This document shows positions 26,119 through 36,491 of a stretch of DNA of 64,000 nucleotides, one piece after another. The notes beneath the pieces were generated by a model. It was not told the origin of the DNA and did not search any database. It saw only the letters and a program-made list of their open reading frames with translations. Both the position numbers and the translations under genes were made by a program. The first letter of the stretch is position 1. The number at the start of each line of letters is the position of its first letter. Source of the DNA: JBFJKD01 sp041600415 (GTDB lineage: Bacteria > Pseudomonadota > Gammaproteobacteria > Pseudomonadales > Porticoccaceae); assembly GCA_041600415.1 (NCBI GenBank), contig JBFIKF010000003.1, positions 1 to 64,000 of the forward strand. Reading direction: 5' to 3'.

Positions 26119-28890
26119 ATGCTCAATCCGTTATTCAACATCACCGCGCTGGAACAGAACATCGCTGCCGGGGACCTGATTTTAACCCCGAACCATCGAC
26201 TGGCGCGGGTCATTCGTTCCACCTGGGGTGAGCAGTGCGCTGCACGACGGGGACTAACGCGATGGCCGCAGCCGCAAATTTACGCCCTCGAAAGCTGGCT
26301 GGAAGAATGCTGGCAACAACTCCTGGATCAGTGTTATATACCCGCACTGGCGGGCGCGGTGGTGAGCGATCAGGGTGCGACACTGCTGTGGAGGACCGCC
26401 ATCGGCAGTGACCGGGAAGCGCCCCCGGATCTCGACCCGTCAAACTTCGTGCGCCTCGCTCAGCAAACTTGGCGGGATTTGCAACGCTGGAGCATTCAGC
26501 CGCACCAGCTTGCAGCGAGCCGGCATCCGGGTACTCAATACTTTTTGCGCTGGCTCAAAGGTTTTCAACAGGCACTGGGCGAGCGGCAGCTTCTGACCCG
26601 GGAAGACAGTTATGCAATAATTGCGGACGCCTTTGCAGAACGAGTACTGCAACGCCACCCACGTGTCGTTACCATTGGATTTCAAACAACGCCCCCGCTG
26701 TTTGCGCGCATTATCCTGGCCGCAAGCGACGTGGAACCTCTGCAACCGCAACCTTCGCCGAGGCACACATCCGCTGTTCACGGGACCGTTTTAAGTGACG
26801 AAAATGCCGAAATCACCGCAGCCGCCCACTGGGCCATGGAACAATATAAACTTGATCCACACCAGCGCATTGGCGTGGTGTTCAGCAGTCTCAACCGTAT
26901 GCGAGATAAGGTAGAGCGGATCTTTCGCGACACCTTCAGCCCTACGCACTGCCTGCCCGGTAGTCCCCATGCCCCCGCCAGCTTTAATTTGTCAGCCGGA
27001 ACACCCTTGGGTCAGACCCCTGTCATCCGCACGGCGTTAAGTCTGTTAACCCTGCACAGCACAGTACCGTTTACCCTGGATGAGTATTGCGCCCTGCTAA
27101 ATAACCCGTTCTGGGGCGCGACGACAGCGGACATCGTTCTACGCAGTCAAGCCGAGTTGTTACTACGCAAACTGGGCAAGGTCGTGCCCGGCCACGACGA
27201 TCTGCGCGGCGCGTTGCAACAGGCACAAAGCGGTTTGCGGGAACACAGCTCCAACCTGGCGGAATTACTGCAGAAAGTTCGGGAACTCAACCGGCAGCGT
27301 CCCCATCGGGCACTCTTTTCCTACTGGGCGCAGTACTGCGCTAAGCAGCTAACAGTGCTCGGCTGGCCCGGCCCGCGGGCCCTGGACAGCATCGAATACC
27401 AGCAGGTGGAGCGTTGGCGTTCGGTCCTGGAGGATATGGCCTCGCTGGATCACTATGGCCCTGCGGTAACTTACGGAGAAGCATTGGCGGAACTCACCCA
27501 ACTGGCGAACAATGCGGTATTTCAACCTGAAACCCCGGATTCAGCGATCCAGGTGCTGGGGTTACTGGAAGCCGCCGGTCTGCGTTTTGACCGCCTGTGG
27601 GTCGCGGGCATGGACAGCAATCAGTGGCCCCAGGGCGTGGTTTACAACCCCCTGTTGCCGCCAGCACTGCAACGCCAATGGCAGCTCCCAAGAGCTTGCC
27701 CCGAGCAGGAGTTGGCCCTCGCGCAGACGCTTTTCGACCAATTTTCCCACAGCGCGGATCAGGTTGTATTCAGTTACTCGCGGATGGAAGGGGATACGGA
27801 ATTGCGCCCCAGCGCGCTACTGGACGGACTACAGACTTATCCATTGCCCGCGAAATCTGAAGCTGATAATGCTGCAGGAGTCTCGACGTCGTGGGGAGCG
27901 GTCCCCCAACCGGTCGGGACCCAACCAACACTCGAAGCCGTAGCTGCTCACAGCGCCCCACCCCTCGACCCCCTGCCCCAGCAGTGGCGCGGCGGCAGTG
28001 GCCTGTTGCGGGACCAGGCGGGATGTCCTTTCAACGCCTTTGCCATCTGGCGCCTTGGCGCAACTCCGTTGCCAGACCCCCAGCCCGGCCTGTCCCCACA
28101 GGAGCGTGGCGTTTTGGTGCACCGCTGCCTCGAGTTGCTATGGCGACAACTGCAATCTCAGGCGAATCTGCTTGCGCTCGATAAAGGCGCGCTGTCCGCC
28201 CGTACGACCGAAGTTATCGACCAGGCGCTCGCGCCTCTCGAACGTCGACGCCCGGACCTGTTTGGTGTGCGATTTTCACGCCTGGAGCGGCAACGACTAC
28301 AGCATTTGTTGCACAGCTGGTTGGCGATTGACCGCACCCGCCCGCCCTTTGTAGTCACCCCCCCGGAACAGGAGACCAGCGTCACCATTGGTGGACTGGT
28401 TCTTACGTTGCGTATGGACCGCGTCGATCGACTTGAAAACGGCGAACTGGTGTTAATTGATTACAAAACTGGCTCAGCCAACATCAAAGACTGGGGCGGT
28501 GAGCGCCCGGCGGACCCCCAGCTTCCCCTGTACGCGGTGCACGCCGGGGCACCCATCGCAGCGCTGTGTTTTGCTCGGGTCTCTACCGCCAAAGATTGCG
28601 CCCTGAATGGCATCGCGGAAAATCCCGATCTTTTGCCAAAACTGGAGCCGCTTGGCAAACTGGCACTGCCGTCTACCTGGGCGGGAACCCTTGAACACTG
28701 GCACCACGCCCTCACCGTACTGGCCGACGAATTTTGTGCGGGTACGACACCCATCGTATTTTACAACCCGTCTACCCTGCGCAATCACAGCTATCTATTG
28801 CCACTCAATCGTTATCCCGAACAACAGCTAGTAAACAACGACCCGCAGGAAAACGACACTACGCAAATAATTATGGGGTTCCTTTCGTGA
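26119..28890 (+). CDS. AddB-like inactivated helicase/PD-(D/E)XK nuclease (probable DNA repair protein)
   Basis: 923 aa from the ATG at 26119 (MLNPLFNITALEQNI); the frame is open from 26035 but the added residues lack family character. DLILTPNHRLARVIRS replaces a true Walker A. The region FDRLWVAGMDSNQWP belongs to the AddB-like helicase core. A C-terminal PD-(D/E)XK nuclease is shown by ERGVLVHRCLELLW and ELVLIDYKTGS. It matches the gene family annotated as probable DNA repair protein that pairs with AddA-like helicases. It overlaps the next gene by GTGA. Confidence 0.88.
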   Translation: MLNPLFNITALEQNIAAGDLILTPNHRLARVIRSTWGEQCAARRGLTRWPQPQIYALESWLEECWQQLLDQCYIPALAGAVVSDQGATLLWRTAIGSDREAPPDLDPSNFVRLAQQTWRDLQRWSIQPHQLAASRHPGTQYFLRWLKGFQQALGERQLLTREDSYAIIADAFAERVLQRHPRVVTIGFQTTPPLFARIILAASDVEPLQPQPSPRHTSAVHGTVLSDENAEITAAAHWAMEQYKLDPHQRIGVVFSSLNRMRDKVERIFRDTFSPTHCLPGSPHAPASFNLSAGTPLGQTPVIRTALSLLTLHSTVPFTLDEYCALLNNPFWGATTADIVLRSQAELLLRKLGKVVPGHDDLRGALQQAQSGLREHSSNLAELLQKVRELNRQRPHRALFSYWAQYCAKQLTVLGWPGPRALDSIEYQQVERWRSVLEDMASLDHYGPAVTYGEALAELTQLANNAVFQPETPDSAIQVLGLLEAAGLRFDRLWVAGMDSNQWPQGVVYNPLLPPALQRQWQLPRACPEQELALAQTLFDQFSHSADQVVFSYSRMEGDTELRPSALLDGLQTYPLPAKSEADNAAGVSTSWGAVPQPVGTQPTLEAVAAHSAPPLDPLPQQWRGGSGLLRDQAGCPFNAFAIWRLGATPLPDPQPGLSPQERGVLVHRCLELLWRQLQSQANLLALDKGALSARTTEVIDQALAPLERRRPDLFGVRFSRLERQRLQHLLHSWLAIDRTRPPFVVTPPEQETSVTIGGLVLTLRMDRVDRLENGELVLIDYKTGSANIKDWGGERPADPQLPLYAVHAGAPIAALCFARVSTAKDCALNGIAENPDLLPKLEPLGKLALPSTWAGTLEHWHHALTVLADEFCAGTTPIVFYNPSTLRNHSYLLPLNRYPEQQLVNNDPQENDTTQIIMGFLS

Positions 28891-31800
28891 CCGCGCCTGC
28901 CGATCATGCCGTGCGTCAACAGGCCCTCGATATCGGGCAATCCTTTGCGGTGGCCGCCCCTGCCGGCGCGGGAAAAACCGGTCTGCTGATTCAACGCATG
29001 CTGACCCTGCTGGCGACCTGCAAACAACCGGAACAGATTTTGTGCATGACCTTTACCCGCAAGGCCGCCGGGGAAATGCGCGGGCGCCTGATCGACGCCC
29101 TGACAGGCGCCGCGAATGAACAGCCACCCGCGGACGATTACGCCCGCCAGACCTGGCAATTTGCGCGGGACGTATTGGCCCGCGACCGGGCACAAAACTG
29201 GCAACTCATTCAGTCGCCAAACCGCCTGCGCATTATGACCATTGATGGCTTCTGTCGCAGCCTCGCCCAGTTACTTAGCGCCGCAGCCGGTATCGGCGAG
29301 CTGCCCGAGCCCACCGAAAATCCGGATCCTTACTACCGCCTCGCCATTAGCGAACTGCTGGGGGAACTGGAAACTCACAGCGCCGCGGGTGATGCCCTGG
29401 AAAATCTTCTGGCCCACACAGACAACGACATGGGACGTCTGGAAGCTTTACTGATGCGCCTGTTGCAGAAACGGGAACAGTGGCTCCCCCATATTTTTGC
29501 CAGTCGCGACGCGCGACCCGTACTCGAATCGTTTCTCGTAAACGTTAACGCCGAAACCGTCGCTAACTGCCGCACCCTGCTCGCTCCGCGCGCTGCGGAG
29601 TTATTAACTCTGGCGGACTACGCTGCCCAGCATCTGGCGGTGACGATCCCCGAACACGACCTGGTGACGTGGCAGGGTCTGCAACAGTTGCCCGACGCGG
29701 CCAGCGCCTGGCGCGCTATCACCGATTTATTAGTTACCAAAGACAATAGTTGGCGCGCACAGGTCGATAAACGCCTGGGCTTTCCGACGAAAAAAGACGC
29801 CATCACCCCGGACCTGGCGGACACTCGTAAAGCACAGTGGCAGGACCTGGTGGACTGGTGCCAGGGCGAACCCGGTCTGCTGGAAGCACTGATTGATGTG
29901 CGCTACGTACCGAACGCGGTGTTTGGGGATCGACAATGGCAGACGCTCGAGGCCCTGACCACTACGCTGCCGCGCCTGGTCGGCCATCTTGATCTGGTAT
30001 TTCGCCGCGCCGGTGTCGCCGACTTCGCCGCCATCTCCCTGAGCGCCCTGCAGGCTCTTGGGGATGCAGATAATCCCACGGATTTGACCTTGCAACTGGA
30101 TTATCAAATTCAACATATTCTGGTGGACGAGTTCCAGGATACCTCATCCCTGCAATTTGACCTGTTGCGTCGGCTCACCGCGGGCTGGCAGCCGGGCGAC
30201 GGGCGCACCCTGTTTATTGTCGGCGACGGCATGCAATCCCTGTACGGTTTTCGCAACGCCAACGTCGGTCTGTTTCTCGACGCACGTCGGCATCCGGTGG
30301 GCGACATCGCCCTGCAACCACTGGATCTGACCGCCAACTTCCGTTCCCAGAGCAATCTGATTAATTGGATAAATCGCCTGTTTAAAAACGCGTTCCCGGC
30401 GCTACCGAACCCCGGTCGCGGCGCAGTGCCCTATTCTCCTTCCAGCGCGGTGAAGTCCGCACTGGACGGCCCGGCGGTAACCATCGATCTGTTTGCGGGG
30501 CATGCCAACCGCCAGGCCGAGGCGCAACGGGTTGCCGATCACGTAGACGCTGCGCTGCAGGATAGTTCCGCGGGCTCGGTTGCCCTGCTGGTGCGCAACC
30601 GGGGTCACCTGCGAGATATTCTGCCCACCCTGTATCAACGGGGCCACAGTTGGCTGGCCACCGACATCGATCCCCTCGCTACCCGTATGGCGGTAATTGA
30701 TCTGACTTCCTTAACCCGGGCGTTGCTGTGTCCGGCGGATCGCGTCGCCTGGTTGTCGGTGCTCCGCGCACCCTGGTGTGGTCTCGATAATCACGACTTG
30801 CTGCACCTGGTTAACACGCCACTCACTGATAACCCACTACCTGAGGGCGCCCACTACCCCCTGTTACTCACCCAGTTAATTAACCACCGGGACATCCCCC
30901 TGTCATCTCAGGGCCAGACAATCCTGGAGCGGGTGGTTCCGGTTTTACGACAGGGGTGGGAGCAACGCCACCGCAAGCCGTTGCGTACCTGGATAGAGGG
31001 CGTGTGGATTGCTCTGGGTGGACCCGCGGCGCTGCGGGATTCGGCAGCACTGTCTCAGTGTCGCCAGTATTTTGAGGTGCTCGAGGCCCGCGCAGACGAT
31101 GCGCTCAACAACTGGCGCCTTTTCCGGGTTGCTCTGGAGCGACTTTACGCAGCGCCCGCAGCCAGCGCCGATACCCGCCTGCACATCATGACGGTACATA
31201 AAGCTAAGGGACTGGAATTCGACACCGTGATTATTCCGGGTCTCGACCGCGGTGGACGGAGCAACGACACGGAACTACTGCTGTGGCGGGAGCGCGTTTC
31301 TGCCGCCGGGCAGACACAGCTGCTGCTTTCTCCACCGCCAGCGGTGGGCCAGGACAAAGACGCTCTGTACGAACACCTGAAACGGGAGGAGAAGTTAAAA
31401 ACCCAACTGGAAAATACACGAGTCCTGTACGTCGCCTGCACTCGGGCCATACGCCGTCTGCACCTGCTCTTCCACTTGTCGGAGCAGTCCAGCCCTTCCC
31501 AAAACAGCCTGTTGGCGGCCCTGTGGCCACAGCTTGAAAAGGAACTCACACAACCGCCAGCCGATACTATGGTGTTGCAGCACGCGGCACCCGCTGATGC
31601 CGATAATCCTGAGGCGCAAGCAGCAAGCGATTTTTATCGTCTGCCCAGTGACTGGCATTTTAGATCACCCCCTGATGTCACGACTGCCAGTGTTACCGCC
31701 AACGTCACCACGGCACAGACTCCTCGCCAGGACGGCGATGCCGAATCACGCCATATCGGCACCGTGTTGCACCGCACTCTGCGGCAGGTAACCCTGGAGG

Positions 31801-32261
31801 GTCTTGCAAACTGGCATGCCCAGCGAATTAATCAACAGCGGCGTGCCTGGGCCATCCAGTTACAACAACTGGGGGTGAATAATACGGAACACGCCGTCGC
31901 CCAGCTCACCGCGGCAATCTCCCACACGCTCGCGAATCAGCAAGGTCGCTGGCTATTGGACAACACCCACAGTGACAGCGCCTGCGAACTGGCCCTGGGT
32001 TATGTCGACGACGGTCTGGTGCGCACCGCCATCATCGACCGCACATTTGTCGACAACGGTGTGCGCTGGATTATCGACTACAAGAGCGCGACACCACAGG
32101 CGGGACAATCCCTGCATGCATTCACCCGCCAGCAACGGCAAAATTACAGTGCCCAGCTCGATCGCTACGCCGCGCTGTATGGCGGCGAGGGCGACTCGCT
32201 ACCTGTCAAGCGCGCGTTATTCTTTCCCCTGATTCCCCACCTGGACGTGCTGCCCGATTAA
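28887..32261 (+). CDS. AddA-like UvrD-family helicase/nuclease
   Basis: 1124 aa from a GTG that overlaps the preceding stop. Walker A is APAGAGKTGLL; superfamily 1A motifs follow: FTRKAAGEMRGRL (Ia), ILVDEFQDTS (II), GDGMQSLYGFR (III), TANFRS (IV), VHKAKGLEFDTVI (V) and LYVACTRAIRRLHL (VI). A C-terminal PD-(D/E)XK nuclease is shown by IGTVLHRTLRQ and WIIDYKSA. With the AddB-like partner it should resect double-strand breaks for recombination. Confidence 0.92.
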   Translation: MTAPADHAVRQQALDIGQSFAVAAPAGAGKTGLLIQRMLTLLATCKQPEQILCMTFTRKAAGEMRGRLIDALTGAANEQPPADDYARQTWQFARDVLARDRAQNWQLIQSPNRLRIMTIDGFCRSLAQLLSAAAGIGELPEPTENPDPYYRLAISELLGELETHSAAGDALENLLAHTDNDMGRLEALLMRLLQKREQWLPHIFASRDARPVLESFLVNVNAETVANCRTLLAPRAAELLTLADYAAQHLAVTIPEHDLVTWQGLQQLPDAASAWRAITDLLVTKDNSWRAQVDKRLGFPTKKDAITPDLADTRKAQWQDLVDWCQGEPGLLEALIDVRYVPNAVFGDRQWQTLEALTTTLPRLVGHLDLVFRRAGVADFAAISLSALQALGDADNPTDLTLQLDYQIQHILVDEFQDTSSLQFDLLRRLTAGWQPGDGRTLFIVGDGMQSLYGFRNANVGLFLDARRHPVGDIALQPLDLTANFRSQSNLINWINRLFKNAFPALPNPGRGAVPYSPSSAVKSALDGPAVTIDLFAGHANRQAEAQRVADHVDAALQDSSAGSVALLVRNRGHLRDILPTLYQRGHSWLATDIDPLATRMAVIDLTSLTRALLCPADRVAWLSVLRAPWCGLDNHDLLHLVNTPLTDNPLPEGAHYPLLLTQLINHRDIPLSSQGQTILERVVPVLRQGWEQRHRKPLRTWIEGVWIALGGPAALRDSAALSQCRQYFEVLEARADDALNNWRLFRVALERLYAAPAASADTRLHIMTVHKAKGLEFDTVIIPGLDRGGRSNDTELLLWRERVSAAGQTQLLLSPPPAVGQDKDALYEHLKREEKLKTQLENTRVLYVACTRAIRRLHLLFHLSEQSSPSQNSLLAALWPQLEKELTQPPADTMVLQHAAPADADNPEAQAASDFYRLPSDWHFRSPPDVTTASVTANVTTAQTPRQDGDAESRHIGTVLHRTLRQVTLEGLANWHAQRINQQRRAWAIQLQQLGVNNTEHAVAQLTAAISHTLANQQGRWLLDNTHSDSACELALGYVDDGLVRTAIIDRTFVDNGVRWIIDYKSATPQAGQSLHAFTRQQRQNYSAQLDRYAALYGGEGDSLPVKRALFFPLIPHLDVLPD

Positions 32262-32355
32262 TCCGTCCGGAAACAGCCGAGGTCCGCACCCAATTACCTG
32301 TAATTTTGCAGTAGAATACCTGTCCTGAATTAGCATTCCGAACAACGGACCGATC

Positions 32356-33432
32356 ATGATCAAGCGCGCCATCGAAAACGTTAATGTGCAATCGCAGGAA
32401 GTGTTGCTGCCCCCTGTTGCCCTCAAGCAGGATGTACCGCTGAGCGAAACAGCCGCCAAAACAATCGTCGCTGGACGAGAGGCGGTGCAAAACGTTCTCG
32501 ACCATCAGGATCACCGCCTGATCGTGGTGGTCGGCCCCTGCTCCATTCACGATGTGGATGCTGCCACGGACTACGCCAACCGCCTCAGGACCCTGGCGGA
32601 TGACCTCAGCGATACACTGCTAATTGTCATGCGGGTGTACTTCGAAAAACCGCGCACCACCGTCGGCTGGAAAGGTTTGATTAACGATCCCTATCTTAAC
32701 GACTCGTTCAAAATTTCCGACGGTTTGCATATCGGGCGTCGACTGTTGATGGACATTGCCGAACTGGGCCTGCCGACCGCCACCGAGGCCCTCGATCCTA
32801 TTTCGCCCCAGTACCTGCAGGATCTTATTTCCTGGTCTGCTATCGGCGCACGCACCACCGAATCGCAAACCCATCGGGAAATGGCCAGTGGGTTGTCATC
32901 CGCCGTGGGCTTCAAAAACGGTACCGATGGCGGTTTCAGCGTCGCCATCAACGCCCTGCAATCGGTTTCCAAACCCCACCGTTTTCTGGGCATCAACTCC
33001 GACGGTTGCGTGGCGATTATCACCACTGCGGGCAACCCCTATGCGCATATAGTTCTGCGCGGTGGAGACGGCAAGCCAAATTACGATTCCGTCAGCGTCG
33101 CTCTGTGCGAGCAGGAACTGACCCAAGCTGGCGTAGCCAACAACATCATGGTGGATTGCAGTCACGCTAACTCCAACAAGAATCACGAGTTACAACCTCT
33201 GGTCATGACTAATGTCACCAACCAGATACTTGAAGGTAATCGCTCGATTATCGGCCTGATGGTGGAAAGTAACATTGAAGCGGGTAATCAGAAACTGTCG
33301 GCCAATCGGAATGACATGGTATACGGAAAGTCCATTACCGATGCCTGTATCGACTGGGAAACCACCGAACAATCCCTGCGGGATATGCGCGACAAGCTAA
33401 AAGACGTACTACCCGGGCGGTTTCGCGACTAA
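32356..33432 (+). CDS. 3-deoxy-7-phosphoheptulonate (DAHP) synthase, class I
   Basis: 358 aa. VVGPCSIHD (metal Cys), MRVYFEKPRTTVGWKGLIND (PEP site), SWSAIGARTTESQTHREMASGL and VDCSHANSNKNH identify the AroF/G/H family. It makes DAHP from PEP and erythrose-4-phosphate, the first shikimate step. Which amino acid inhibits it cannot be told by eye. It stands alone; aroC is 18 kb away. Confidence 0.94.
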   Translation: MIKRAIENVNVQSQEVLLPPVALKQDVPLSETAAKTIVAGREAVQNVLDHQDHRLIVVVGPCSIHDVDAATDYANRLRTLADDLSDTLLIVMRVYFEKPRTTVGWKGLINDPYLNDSFKISDGLHIGRRLLMDIAELGLPTATEALDPISPQYLQDLISWSAIGARTTESQTHREMASGLSSAVGFKNGTDGGFSVAINALQSVSKPHRFLGINSDGCVAIITTAGNPYAHIVLRGGDGKPNYDSVSVALCEQELTQAGVANNIMVDCSHANSNKNHELQPLVMTNVTNQILEGNRSIIGLMVESNIEAGNQKLSANRNDMVYGKSITDACIDWETTEQSLRDMRDKLKDVLPGRFRD

Positions 33433-33456
33433 CATTCCGGACTTTTATTGCTGGCG

Positions 33457-33876
33457 CTAAGTCGGATATTCTGAATACCGTTCGGACCGCAGTCCCGGTT
33501 CGTACCATTCCGCTTTCGAGTCCCAGAAAATATTGCAGTTCGGTGTAAATTCTATTGGCGTATCCAGACAACCAGCAGGAATAATCAACCTGGTGCCCGC
33601 CCGATTAAGGTAGGGAACTCCAGATCCGCAGTTTGTACAAAACACTCGGGAAAACCTTTTGGCCTCTGGAACCTGATAACGCCTGGTTTCTTGCTCTCCG
33701 GAAAGCCACTCAATATTGCCCGGTTCAGTAAATATATTGGCGGCATGGGCGGTTCCGGTTGCTTTTCGGCACCGCTTGCAGTGGCATAGATAAAAGGCTT
33801 CCGCGGTCCCGCTTAATTTGAAACTTACCTGGCCGCACAAACAGGCGCCCCGTATATTGGTTAGATTATTGCTCAT
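33457..33876 (-). CDS. GFA-family zinc protein (copy 1)
   Basis: 139 aa from the ATG at 33876, with GGAGAG nine bases upstream; a GTG nine bases earlier has no room for that site. Zinc ligands are GACLCGQV, CHCKRCRKATG and FCTNCGSG. The fold is that of glutathione-dependent formaldehyde-activating enzyme, but most members have unknown substrates. A relative lies at 35535-35939 on the other side of the MFS gene. Confidence 0.88.
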   Translation of the reverse strand: MSNNLTNIRGACLCGQVSFKLSGTAEAFYLCHCKRCRKATGTAHAANIFTEPGNIEWLSGEQETRRYQVPEAKRFSRVFCTNCGSGVPYLNRAGTRLIIPAGCLDTPIEFTPNCNIFWDSKAEWYEPGLRSERYSEYPT

Positions 33877-34122
33877 CAGATTCACTCTCCATCATTAGGC
33901 AAATACGGTACCTTCCGCTTTTACCTCGCAGGTCGCCGTTGCAATATAGGTCAACCACGGAATAAAGCAACGCCAACGTTACACAACGATGGTGGTAATG
34001 GATAAGCCAAAAAACTTCGTATTGAAAGTACAGCAACAAAAGATGATGTTAAGATGCTCAACGTCACCACAATAATATCGGTGTTCCGGGCAATTCGACG
34101 GGAGCGCCTCTGGAGCCTTTAA

Positions 34123-35466
34123 ATGCAAGAATCCAAGCTAGTTATTAGCGACATCATTGAATCCAACCCCATGGGCGGGTTTCAAAAACTGGTGATGCTA
34201 TTTTGTGCGCTGGTGATTGTATTTGACGGATTTGATGTGCTGGCCATCGCCTTCGCCGCGCCCGCCTTAAGCGCCCAATTAGAGATACCCAAAGGGCAGC
34301 TTGGATTTGTATTTTCCGCCGGATTAACCGGCATGATGATCGGCGCGTTGGTGCTTGGCCCGGTGGGAGATAGGTATGGGCGCCGACGCGCCGTCATTTT
34401 AAGCGTATTTGTATTTGGCCTGTTCACGCTACTTACTGGCTATGTCAAAACCTATAACGAGCTGGTGCTATTACGCTTTTTAACCGGCCTCGGCCTCGGT
34501 GGCGCCATGCCTAACGCCACGGCATTAATGACCGAATACGTTTCCAACAAATCTCGCAACGTAGCGGTGGCAGTAATATTTCTGGGAATGCCCATTGGCG
34601 GTATTAGTGGCGGTCTGTTGGCATCCGAAATGATTCCCGCCCTTGGTTGGCCGTCGCTGTTCTTTCTTGGGGGAATAATGCCCCTGTTACTGGTGCCCAT
34701 TCTGCTGGTATGGCTACCAGAATCGCCGCGGTTTTTAATGACCCAGGCCAAAGACAACGACAATCTGCTGCGCAAAATTGCCCGTAAAATAGAGCGAGAA
34801 AAACCCATTGCGGACGACACTGTTTTTGTTCACCAGGTCGAGGCGGAAAAACACTTTCCGGTGAAAGCGTTGTTTATGGATGGCTACGCCAGGGACACCA
34901 TGTTGCTATGGACCGTCTTCTTTTTTAATTTGATGGTGGTGTATTTTCTGTATAGCTGGATCCCTACTCTGCTGGTAAACGCAGGCTATGAGTTGCGCGC
35001 GGCTTCGCGAACAGTCGTGATACTCAACGTCGGCGGCGCTATTGGCCCGTTTATCTTTGCCTGGATGATGCGTCGCTGGGGTTCCCGCCATATCCTTGGC
35101 GGTGTTTTTTTCCTGGGGGCAGTCAGTATGATGATACTCGGACAATTGTCCGCGTCCCTCGCCCTGGTCATGATCCTGTCGTTTTTTGCGGGGTTATTTA
35201 TTGTCGGAGGACAAATTAGCCTCAACGCCCTTTCCAGCTTTATGTACCCCACCATTATTCGCTCAACCGGTGTCGGCTGGGCCAACGGCATTGGCCGTGC
35301 GGGCTCCATAGTTGGCCCCCTGCTAGCTGGCACTCTAATCGAATTAGCACTGGGGCTGAACGTGTACTTTATTGTGTTTGGTGGAATTTGTTTAATTACC
35401 GCGACCGCCCTGCTGTTTATTCGCAATCACGAACAACCGACAATCCATTCAATCGAGAAGCAATAA
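34123..35466 (+). CDS. MFS transporter, aromatic acid:H+ symporter family
   Basis: 447 aa, 12 predicted membrane helices. GGFQKLVMLFCALVIVFDGFD in helix 1 and GPVGDRYGRRRAV in the helix 2-3 loop are AAHS (PcaK/BenK/MhpT) features; LPESPRFLM precedes the central loop. It likely imports a benzoate-like acid for the dioxygenase cluster downstream, which is an inference from position. Confidence 0.88.
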   Translation: MQESKLVISDIIESNPMGGFQKLVMLFCALVIVFDGFDVLAIAFAAPALSAQLEIPKGQLGFVFSAGLTGMMIGALVLGPVGDRYGRRRAVILSVFVFGLFTLLTGYVKTYNELVLLRFLTGLGLGGAMPNATALMTEYVSNKSRNVAVAVIFLGMPIGGISGGLLASEMIPALGWPSLFFLGGIMPLLLVPILLVWLPESPRFLMTQAKDNDNLLRKIARKIEREKPIADDTVFVHQVEAEKHFPVKALFMDGYARDTMLLWTVFFFNLMVVYFLYSWIPTLLVNAGYELRAASRTVVILNVGGAIGPFIFAWMMRRWGSRHILGGVFFLGAVSMMILGQLSASLALVMILSFFAGLFIVGGQISLNALSSFMYPTIIRSTGVGWANGIGRAGSIVGPLLAGTLIELALGLNVYFIVFGGICLITATALLFIRNHEQPTIHSIEKQ

Positions 35467-35534
35467 AGCTGCGCCACGGGGAGTACTCATCGACATCTGC
35501 TTTCTACACAACGAAGCGATCAGTAAACCCCTGG

Positions 35535-35939
35535 TCACTTTGGCTGATAAGCGCCTCTAACCTGGGGAATCCCGTCGGTTATCTCCCACCAGTTGGCTTT
35601 GTACTGGGTATAAAAATGCACCACGGGGCTGGTTGCAAGCTTACCATCCAGCAACCCGGCCCTGATGCGTAAAACATCCGGCATAGTCGCCTTTTTACTG
35701 TAAACGGGCGACCCACATTGTTTACAAAAAACCCGATCCTTACCAGGTGATGATTGAAACGAGCGTAACAACCCGGCGCCCATCACGAGTTTAAAAGCCT
35801 GCACCGGGACCGGAATATTAGTCGCAAAAGCGCTGCCCTGGGCCTTGCGACACTGCCCGCAGTGGCATATCTGAATGGGTTCTAAATCACCCTCGATAGT
35901 GAATTTTACACCGCCACATAAACAACTGCCTGTGTGCAT
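35535..35939 (-). CDS. GFA-family zinc protein (copy 2)
   Basis: 134 aa. Zinc ligands in GSCLCGGVKFTI, ICHCGQCRKAQGSAF and FCKQCGSPVYSK. Related to, but clearly diverged from, the copy at 33457-33876. It converges with the transporter gene. Substrate unknown; some members act on glutathione-S-adducts. Confidence 0.88.
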   Translation of the reverse strand: MHTGSCLCGGVKFTIEGDLEPIQICHCGQCRKAQGSAFATNIPVPVQAFKLVMGAGLLRSFQSSPGKDRVFCKQCGSPVYSKKATMPDVLRIRAGLLDGKLATSPVVHFYTQYKANWWEITDGIPQVRGAYQPK

Positions 35940-36018
35940 GGTTTCTCCTCATCTGAAAAGATATTAAGGCGATGAAAAATACTTTTGCCGCACCCTGGGT
36001 ACAAGCACTCCACCGGTG

Positions 36019-36405
36019 TCAGTTTGCGGGCGCATCCCAGGGGAGTGGCATTGCAGCACCATCACCACTCTGGACCCGCACCGGCGCCATGCCAAGAGCG
36101 GCAACCAGATGCATTTCCTGGTCCGACGTATTCACAATCTGGTGCACAACATTCGGCGGAATTATCAAGGTTGAGTCCGGACCGAACGAATGAATTTCGC
36201 CATCGATTTCACATGTCCCACTTCCAGAAAGGATCAGAATGACCTCGTCACAGGCGTGGCGATGTATGGGAGTCGCCGAGCGTGGGGCGATGGTTTGCGA
36301 CCATACTTCCATGCTCTTTACTCCCTGGCTTTGACCACCGATGGTTCGGTGCCGCAGACCCGGTAGTTCGTATGTTTCCAGTTGCGCATTGTCGATGATT
36401 GGCAT
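36019..36405 (-). CDS. Cupin-domain protein (128 aa)
   Basis: Single cupin fold. The first metal motif is HRHACDEVILILSGSG (His, His, Glu) and the second is FGPDSTLIIPPNVVHQIVN (His). Likely a metal-binding isomerase, decarboxylase or dioxygenase; no specific family is recognised. It lies 86 bases after the next cupin gene in the leftward aromatic operon. Confidence 0.8.
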   Translation of the reverse strand: MPIIDNAQLETYELPGLRHRTIGGQSQGVKSMEVWSQTIAPRSATPIHRHACDEVILILSGSGTCEIDGEIHSFGPDSTLIIPPNVVHQIVNTSDQEMHLVAALGMAPVRVQSGDGAAMPLPWDAPAN

Positions 36406-36491
36406 TATTCCTCCATTAATTATTTTGAAAATCTACATCAGTAGAATTTAATGACGACAGTTTCACCCGAGCGAAGTCCCCAACGCAAAAA

